The translations under genes and the position numbers were made by a program. Shown here piece by piece: positions 45,310-50,186 of a stretch of 50,186 nucleotides of DNA. Every line of letters begins with the position of its first letter. Position 1 is the stretch's first letter. The notes beneath the pieces were generated by a model, which saw nothing but the letters and a program-made list of their open reading frames with translations, did not search any database and was not told the DNA's origin. This DNA is from an uncultured Lachnospiraceae bacterium (GTDB lineage Bacteria; Bacillota; Clostridia; Lachnospirales; Lachnospiraceae): positions 1-50,186 of the forward strand of contig CAMVPR010000020.1 of NCBI GenBank assembly GCA_947169385.1. The letters run 5' to 3'.

Positions 45310-45384
45310 ATGTGATGTATACTTCTCATTGAAGATATATGAATAAGCGATTTTAAGTCGCTAAATATTTAGGAGGTAGAGCAT

Positions 45385-47796
45385 ATGAAAGAAAATGAAT
45401 TTTTAAATGGAAGTTTTGAAGGGGACGAAGTCTTTGATGAGATTAATCAGTATCAGGAAGACGAGTTGAACAACAATGAGAGAAAGTTTACTGAAGTTGA
45501 TATTGATGACGGGTTTAGTAACATAGAGAGAAAGTTTACTGAAGTTGACATGGGATTAGAAGATGGCGATGCAAGAGAGAGCAAGATTAACGACATCCTG
45601 CTTAAGTATAACGCAATAGGAGATGACATTAAGCCGGAAGAGGTTCGCCCGCTTAATGTTAATATTGTTTCTTCAACAATCAATCAGCTTCATGCTGTTA
45701 ATGACAACTATCCTGAGTTCGTGGACAGGATTGAAGAACTGTTTCTTAAAGCAGGAACAATGTTTACCTTTGCTTCATCTGATAAGGCTAATACAAAGAG
45801 CAAGCTGCCTGCAGATGGTACTATGACAGTTACTACCAGAAAGCTTGAGACCATTAAGGAATGGGCTGAGTTTTTGGCTGATGTGGATATACTTATCGAT
45901 GATATCAGCAAGAAGTATCCGGTTGGCACGCCATCAGGTGCGTTACTTGATGTTATTAAGAAGAATATGCAGGTTATGACAGATCCTGACTTTGTAGATA
46001 ATATGGCACTTGATCCGCGGTATGAGCCATACATCAGAACGAACTTCCTTACCATTCCGGTTAACAAGTTCAAAACAGATAAAGTTAACGAGAAGAACGA
46101 GCCTGTATTCGAGAAGAATGATAAGAAGTATGAAGAGTTAAGTAATAAGATGCCTTTTATCAAGATGGCTGAAGAGAGAGTAAACTTTATGCAGAATAAG
46201 TTTATTCCTTTTCACAGGAACAGAAGAAGCATGAATTACGGTAAGAAGGATTATATCAATTATGTTATTGATTATAAGAAGCATCTTGAAGAGCAGAGCA
46301 GATATGTTGATGAGCTTAGAAAGATTTCACCGGATGATGAACTCATTAAGGACAATTACGTATTCGTTACCAATACCGTAAATACAGGTTTTGTAGAAAA
46401 CTGGCAGACTACAAGATATGGCGATGTAATAAAAAAAGATAATAAAGCTCAATATGATATGCTTGACAGAGGATGGCCGGTTGATGATATTGGATTGTTG
46501 ACAGACTTAAAGGGGTATGTAGATAAGGCTGAAGTCTATGCTAACAGTAATGATGCAACTTCCCAAGAGAAGAAGATAGCACGAGAGATTATGGATTCGT
46601 TAAGAGAGCAGCTTGAGCTTGTTAAAGTTTCATATGTTCCTTCACCGGAGGTCAGGGAAGAGCTGTTAAAAGGTTTTAAGGCACCGATTGATAAGTATGT
46701 AGAGCTTTCTAAGAGTTTAAGTAAGTTTGAGACTATCACAATCGGCAAGCGTCTTGATGATGCTATAAATCGCGAAGTTAAAGATTTTGAAATCGGTAAC
46801 AATCCTATGACGATTCATAAGGTTGGTGATTATGAGGAGCCGGTTGCTTTTAGCAGTGATGATATTCGCGACAATATAGATATTATGTATAAGGATCTTA
46901 AGGCTGTCGAGTTAAGCTACAAGGGTTCTAATCAGTTTAAGGAGATGAAGGAGCACCTTAAGGCATTAAAGGATTATGCCCACAGGCTTATGGATCAGCC
47001 TATGACTGATGAGGAGGGATTAACTCCTAATCAGGTTCGAATGAAAAGATTAAGTGAGCTTAGAGATAGAATCAGTTCAGTTATTGATGCCACGGATCAA
47101 TATCTTGAGCATAAGAAGAGAGATTTTGAAAGGGACGCTGACAGAAGGGATAGTGCCAAGAAGCAGAAGCATGAGCAGCCACGTATTAAGATGAGCCTTA
47201 AATTAAGAGACAAGCTCATGATGATGTCCGACCGTATAGATGAGTATGAGCGTCACCTTAATCCTGATAAGCAGTATATCAAGAACGTTGAGAAGCATAT
47301 CAGTGAAGCCAGAGACAGAGCATGGGATAAGATATACGAGATAAGCGATGCGATTGCTAAAGATACCAAGAATGAGATGACAGAAGGTAATTACAGACGT
47401 AACATTTCCAAGATGATAGTATATTATATTCAGTCTACCACTAATTACTATGAGCGTCACAACGATACTGATGCGGCATATAAAGAAAGAATCGAGGCTG
47501 TAGGAGGCGAGCTTACTGATAAACAGATTAAGAGCATGATGTCAGGCGGCATGAGAGATGCCATAAATAAAGAGGTAGAAAAATATATGCAATACAAAGA
47601 TGGCAAGTTGGATGATTATCAAAAGGTCTCTTATGAGTCTATCGCTAACTTATATAAGAGTGTTGTTAAGGGTGAGGTTCAGGCTAGGAAAGCTGCTGAG
47701 ACTGTAAGTGACAAAAGACATAGAGCAACTGCAGGCTATAAGGAGAATCTTGTATCTAAGAAAAAGCCTGAGCAGGCTGCAGGACCTAAGAAATAA
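45385..47796 (+). CDS. large cytosolic hypothetical protein (shared-module family, member B)
   Basis: 803 residues, very charged, helix-rich, no signal peptide or membrane helix. I do not recognise it. The acidic N-terminus carries a tandem repeat: ERKFTEVD twice, 16 residues apart. The module shared with the 41928 protein appears at about 503-597 (QFKEMKEHLKALKDY ... DATDQYLEHKKRD), and a weaker second copy at about 620-710 (QYIKNVEKHISEA ... NYYERHNDTDAAYKERIEAV). The C-terminus is Lys/Pro-rich (KKKPEQAAGPKK), like that of the 643-residue protein. Start after aggaggtag. The next gene begins 17 bases later, so the two form an operon. Confidence 0.85.
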   Translation: MKENEFLNGSFEGDEVFDEINQYQEDELNNNERKFTEVDIDDGFSNIERKFTEVDMGLEDGDARESKINDILLKYNAIGDDIKPEEVRPLNVNIVSSTINQLHAVNDNYPEFVDRIEELFLKAGTMFTFASSDKANTKSKLPADGTMTVTTRKLETIKEWAEFLADVDILIDDISKKYPVGTPSGALLDVIKKNMQVMTDPDFVDNMALDPRYEPYIRTNFLTIPVNKFKTDKVNEKNEPVFEKNDKKYEELSNKMPFIKMAEERVNFMQNKFIPFHRNRRSMNYGKKDYINYVIDYKKHLEEQSRYVDELRKISPDDELIKDNYVFVTNTVNTGFVENWQTTRYGDVIKKDNKAQYDMLDRGWPVDDIGLLTDLKGYVDKAEVYANSNDATSQEKKIAREIMDSLREQLELVKVSYVPSPEVREELLKGFKAPIDKYVELSKSLSKFETITIGKRLDDAINREVKDFEIGNNPMTIHKVGDYEEPVAFSSDDIRDNIDIMYKDLKAVELSYKGSNQFKEMKEHLKALKDYAHRLMDQPMTDEEGLTPNQVRMKRLSELRDRISSVIDATDQYLEHKKRDFERDADRRDSAKKQKHEQPRIKMSLKLRDKLMMMSDRIDEYERHLNPDKQYIKNVEKHISEARDRAWDKIYEISDAIAKDTKNEMTEGNYRRNISKMIVYYIQSTTNYYERHNDTDAAYKERIEAVGGELTDKQIKSMMSGGMRDAINKEVEKYMQYKDGKLDDYQKVSYESIANLYKSVVKGEVQARKAAETVSDKRHRATAGYKENLVSKKKPEQAAGPKK
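45478..45548 (+). repeat. direct 23-bp repeat inside the hypothetical gene
   Basis: gagagaaagtttactgaagt followed by tga occurs at 45478-45500 and 45526-45548, exactly 48 bases apart and identical. It encodes ERKFTEVD twice. Perfect identity at DNA level suggests a recent in-frame duplication. Confidence 0.9.
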
Positions 47797-47813
47797 TAAA
47801 GGAGAGCGAGGAA

Positions 47814-50099
47814 ATGCCTAAGAATAATAAAGATGCTAAAGAAGTTGAAAGGCTCAAAGAATCATACAATATTCAGAAGACCACAATGGACAAGATTTGG
47901 TTTTTCATGCTTACATCTGCCAAGATAGGAATTATTCAGGCTGACTATTTTACAGATAGTGAGAGGGAACAATATGAGACTCTGATTAATGAGGACAAAA
48001 AGGCTGCTGATATTATGAAGAACGCTGTTTTGGGGGGCTACAAGCTTCCCAAAGGCCTTCATAAATCAGCAGAGCTTGACAAGTTTGAAGATGACCTTAC
48101 TAAGCATATCTACTCTACGTTTGTTGATGATGAATCGGCAAGAGCGATATATAAGGGCTTGGATGATTTAGCGATTCTTGAACTCAAAGTCAATATTCAG
48201 GTTGGAAGAGAGCTTTTAGAAGTACTTAAGTCATTCAAGGAAGATGACCCGCTAAGAATGCAGAAAGCCATATATGTGCTTGGAAGGAGCCAGTCATACG
48301 GAACACAGCTTGAATATGGAATCTCTAATTTCAAGAGCAGTGTATGTATGACGTACCCTGAGTGGACCAAAGAGCAGAGTGATTATCTTCAATATAAGAC
48401 GCATTCACTTTCCAAATTCCTCTCAAAGGAGGACTTAAGGCTATACAAGCTGGGAATTGCCGCAAGGGATGGTTCGCATCCTACAAGCAGCCCCGAGATG
48501 ATGAAATGGGTTAACGAGGAAGGAATCAGGATGGGCGAAGAGCTCAGAAAGAAGAATGTGGCTTTGGTTTACAAGCGAGTCAGTGAGGAACTTGATACTT
48601 CAAAGCAATACAAGCTTGCTGATGATAAAGCATTTTCTGAAGTGTTTGCTTCTATGAAGGTCAATGTCAATGATGTAATTTTAAGAGGGCTGATAGCTGA
48701 CCTTGAGTCAACCGGCACCGGCAATACCCGGTGGTACAATTTTGCATGGCATTCAAGTAATTCTCCTGAATATGACAAGATGCTTAACACTCTTAAGATG
48801 TATAGCTACAGTGTTGAGGCCGGTGAGATGGTCAAGGCGATTGATTTAAAAGAGAAGCTTATTAATGCGACTGTCACATATCTTAAGGACAAGACGTCTT
48901 CTGTTCGTGACAGTGATTTTGGCAAAAAGCGTTTTGATGATGCGATGCTGCTTCTTTCCGAACTTATGCCTGTCAAGAGGTTTGAGAGGTTTGTAGAGAT
49001 GGTGAATCGCCATAGAGGCGCTAAACCCGGCAAAACGGATTATATTGACATTGTCGATTACAGTCGCAGTAACAGAGCCAAGGCGGACAATCTATACAGT
49101 AAGCTTCACCACCTCGGAAGAGAAATTGATGATAAGAAGCAGGAGGCGTCAAGGACTAACCGTATAAAGCTTCCTGATGTGTATGTTAAAAGGATTGATG
49201 AGATTGAGAAGGTATACGGTATTGATTCCATGAAACTTCCTAAGGGTAAGGATGACCTTGTGCCTATTGGTCCGTATTTCAAGTTTGATAAGATTGATAA
49301 TAAGGATTTCTCGACCCTCGCCTACCTTAGTAATGTCGGCAACCCTGCATTTACCAATGGAGACAAGTCTCCTAAAGCGCATGATGAGAGAATGAAGCTC
49401 ATCAAGAGTGCCACTTTAAATGTTGCTGATGCGTTAAGGGCATATCAGGTTGGCAATAAGGCTCCTTTGGCAGAGATAATAAGAAATGATGTAAACAATA
49501 TCCTTAATGAGTGCGATAATGCTAAATATGTTGATGACAGCTATATTATCAATGCAGAGATGGGACGCCGCATTAAGGGTATGATAGACAGAGACCCTGA
49601 GCTTTTTACTATCGCATCTAAGAAGGGGATGAATATAGAGGAGCTTGGCAGGCTTAGTGCTATCACACATTCTGCGACAACATTTACCAGAGGATACGAG
49701 TCTTTTAAGAAGGTGGTTGATGCCGAAAAGGGAGGACCTAAGGTATCTAAGGACATGAAGCTTGAAGCTGTCACTGATATTATTATGAAGAGAGTGATAG
49801 ATGAGAGCATTATTCTTAAGAGAGAAGGCAAGTCAAAGTCTACGCTTCTTCCTGATATAGAGAAGAAGTCCGGATATACGGAGCTTCGTAATGAGGTTAA
49901 AGCATTTGTTGTTAAAGACGGTATCAATAAGTTAAGTACCGTTGAGCTTAAGAAATATATGCAGGATATATCTTTTGGATTTAAGGTTAAGAGGTTCGTT
50001 ACTGACCGGATAGAGAAATCTTTAGAGGCAAAGCCTGTAAAGAAGAGTTCTGTTAAGAAGCAGGGTGTTAATAAGAACAAAGCGCTCGGGATTAATTAA
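47814..50099 (+). CDS. large cytosolic hypothetical protein (shared-module family, member C)
   Basis: 761 residues, charged, mostly helical by composition, without signal peptide, membrane helix or recognised catalytic motif. The shared module is clearest here, at about 287-375: LIADLESTGTG, SSNSPEYDKMLNTLK, INATVTYLKDKTSSV, DFGKKRFDDAMLLL. A possible second copy is near 520-600 (DERMKLIKSATLNVADALRA ... GRRIKGMIDRDPEL). The C-terminus is Lys-rich (PVKKSSVKKQGVNKNKA), like the other two members. Start after aaggagag, 17 bases past the 803-residue gene. A double terminator follows. The function is unknown. Confidence 0.85.
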   Translation: MPKNNKDAKEVERLKESYNIQKTTMDKIWFFMLTSAKIGIIQADYFTDSEREQYETLINEDKKAADIMKNAVLGGYKLPKGLHKSAELDKFEDDLTKHIYSTFVDDESARAIYKGLDDLAILELKVNIQVGRELLEVLKSFKEDDPLRMQKAIYVLGRSQSYGTQLEYGISNFKSSVCMTYPEWTKEQSDYLQYKTHSLSKFLSKEDLRLYKLGIAARDGSHPTSSPEMMKWVNEEGIRMGEELRKKNVALVYKRVSEELDTSKQYKLADDKAFSEVFASMKVNVNDVILRGLIADLESTGTGNTRWYNFAWHSSNSPEYDKMLNTLKMYSYSVEAGEMVKAIDLKEKLINATVTYLKDKTSSVRDSDFGKKRFDDAMLLLSELMPVKRFERFVEMVNRHRGAKPGKTDYIDIVDYSRSNRAKADNLYSKLHHLGREIDDKKQEASRTNRIKLPDVYVKRIDEIEKVYGIDSMKLPKGKDDLVPIGPYFKFDKIDNKDFSTLAYLSNVGNPAFTNGDKSPKAHDERMKLIKSATLNVADALRAYQVGNKAPLAEIIRNDVNNILNECDNAKYVDDSYIINAEMGRRIKGMIDRDPELFTIASKKGMNIEELGRLSAITHSATTFTRGYESFKKVVDAEKGGPKVSKDMKLEAVTDIIMKRVIDESIILKREGKSKSTLLPDIEKKSGYTELRNEVKAFVVKDGINKLSTVELKKYMQDISFGFKVKRFVTDRIEKSLEAKPVKKSSVKKQGVNKNKALGIN

Positions 50100-50112
50100 T
50101 AATTGAGTAATC

Positions 50113-50134
50113 AGGCACCGCAAAGGCGGTGCCT
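50113..50134 (+). terminator. first hairpin after the hypothetical operon
   Basis: A 9-bp perfect stem (aggcaccgc 50113-50121 with gcggtgcct 50126-50134), loop aaag, no T-run. Confidence 0.7.
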
Positions 50135-50148
50135 CAGACCGTAGACAA

Positions 50149-50186
50149 ATGCCGATTGAATTGTAATGATTCAATCGGCATTTTTT
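50149..50186 (+). terminator. strong intrinsic terminator at the window edge
   Basis: A 13-bp stem (atgccgattgaat 50149-50161 with attcaatcggcat 50169-50181), loop tgtaatg, then a T-run reaching the end of the window. Confidence 0.9.

Noticed and set aside
49541-50080. 179-residue minus-strand open frame
   Set aside because: Antisense to the 761-residue hypothetical gene, which has a good ribosome-binding site, operon position and related paralogues; the minus frame lacks these.

Overview
The window is chromosomal DNA from a low-to-mid GC Clostridia, most likely a Lachnospiraceae species of the Butyrivibrio/Pseudobutyrivibrio/Roseburia sort. The reasons are the gene order tgt - yajC - SCIFF peptide/maturase - secDF - recJ - apt - rel - hemZ - aspS, the LacI-sensor/GGDEF proteins, the BspA-type leucine-rich repeat proteins and the strong AAG/GAG codon preference. 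The genus is an inference. No phage, IS transposase, CRISPR array, rRNA or tRNA gene was seen.

Layout. (1) 1-2300: the 3' end of an unrecognised gene, a small membrane-anchored protein bracketed by two copies of a 'ccacggggacgg' hairpin element, tgt, then a repeat-rich spacer. (2) 2296-19595: a secreted leucine-rich repeat protein followed by a housekeeping run: yajC, pyrB, the SCIFF peptide scfA (47 codons, six Cys) with its radical SAM maturase scfB, secDF, recJ, apt, rel, a metallo-beta-lactamase-fold hydrolase, hemZ, an HD-GYP protein and aspS. (3) 19614-26480: cell-envelope genes (GT2 glycosyltransferase, LytR-CpsA-Psr protein, L,D-transpeptidase) interleaved with ilvN and leuCD. (4) 26525-34512: alaA-type aminotransferase, then two paralogous cytosolic LacI-type-sensor/GGDEF proteins on either side of a membrane zinc-ribbon protein, then a second exported LRR/Ig-like protein. 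(5) 34609-41815: leuB, ilvD, ilvB, serC and serA, completing a branched-chain amino acid and serine set whose other parts lie in region 3. (6) 41928-50186: asd inside a group of three long, charged, unrecognised cytosolic proteins. One is divergent and two are in tandem. They share a weak module of about 90 residues that I could align by eye. This is the best candidate for something undescribed.

How it fits together. Amino acid synthesis (ilvN, leuCD, alaA, leuB, ilvD, ilvB, serC, serA, asd), protein export (yajC, secDF), envelope assembly (GT2, LCP, L,D-transpeptidase) and nucleotide signalling (rel for (p)ppGpp; HD-GYP and one intact GGDEF for c-di-GMP) are mixed along one mostly plus-strand stretch. 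Spacers carry many copies of two modular palindromic repeat families, present in both orientations. Several genes (pyrB, recJ, the MotE-like gene, and with more spacing scfB) sit just behind a hairpin-plus-T-run, leaving little or no room for a promoter, so read-through control is a recurrent theme.
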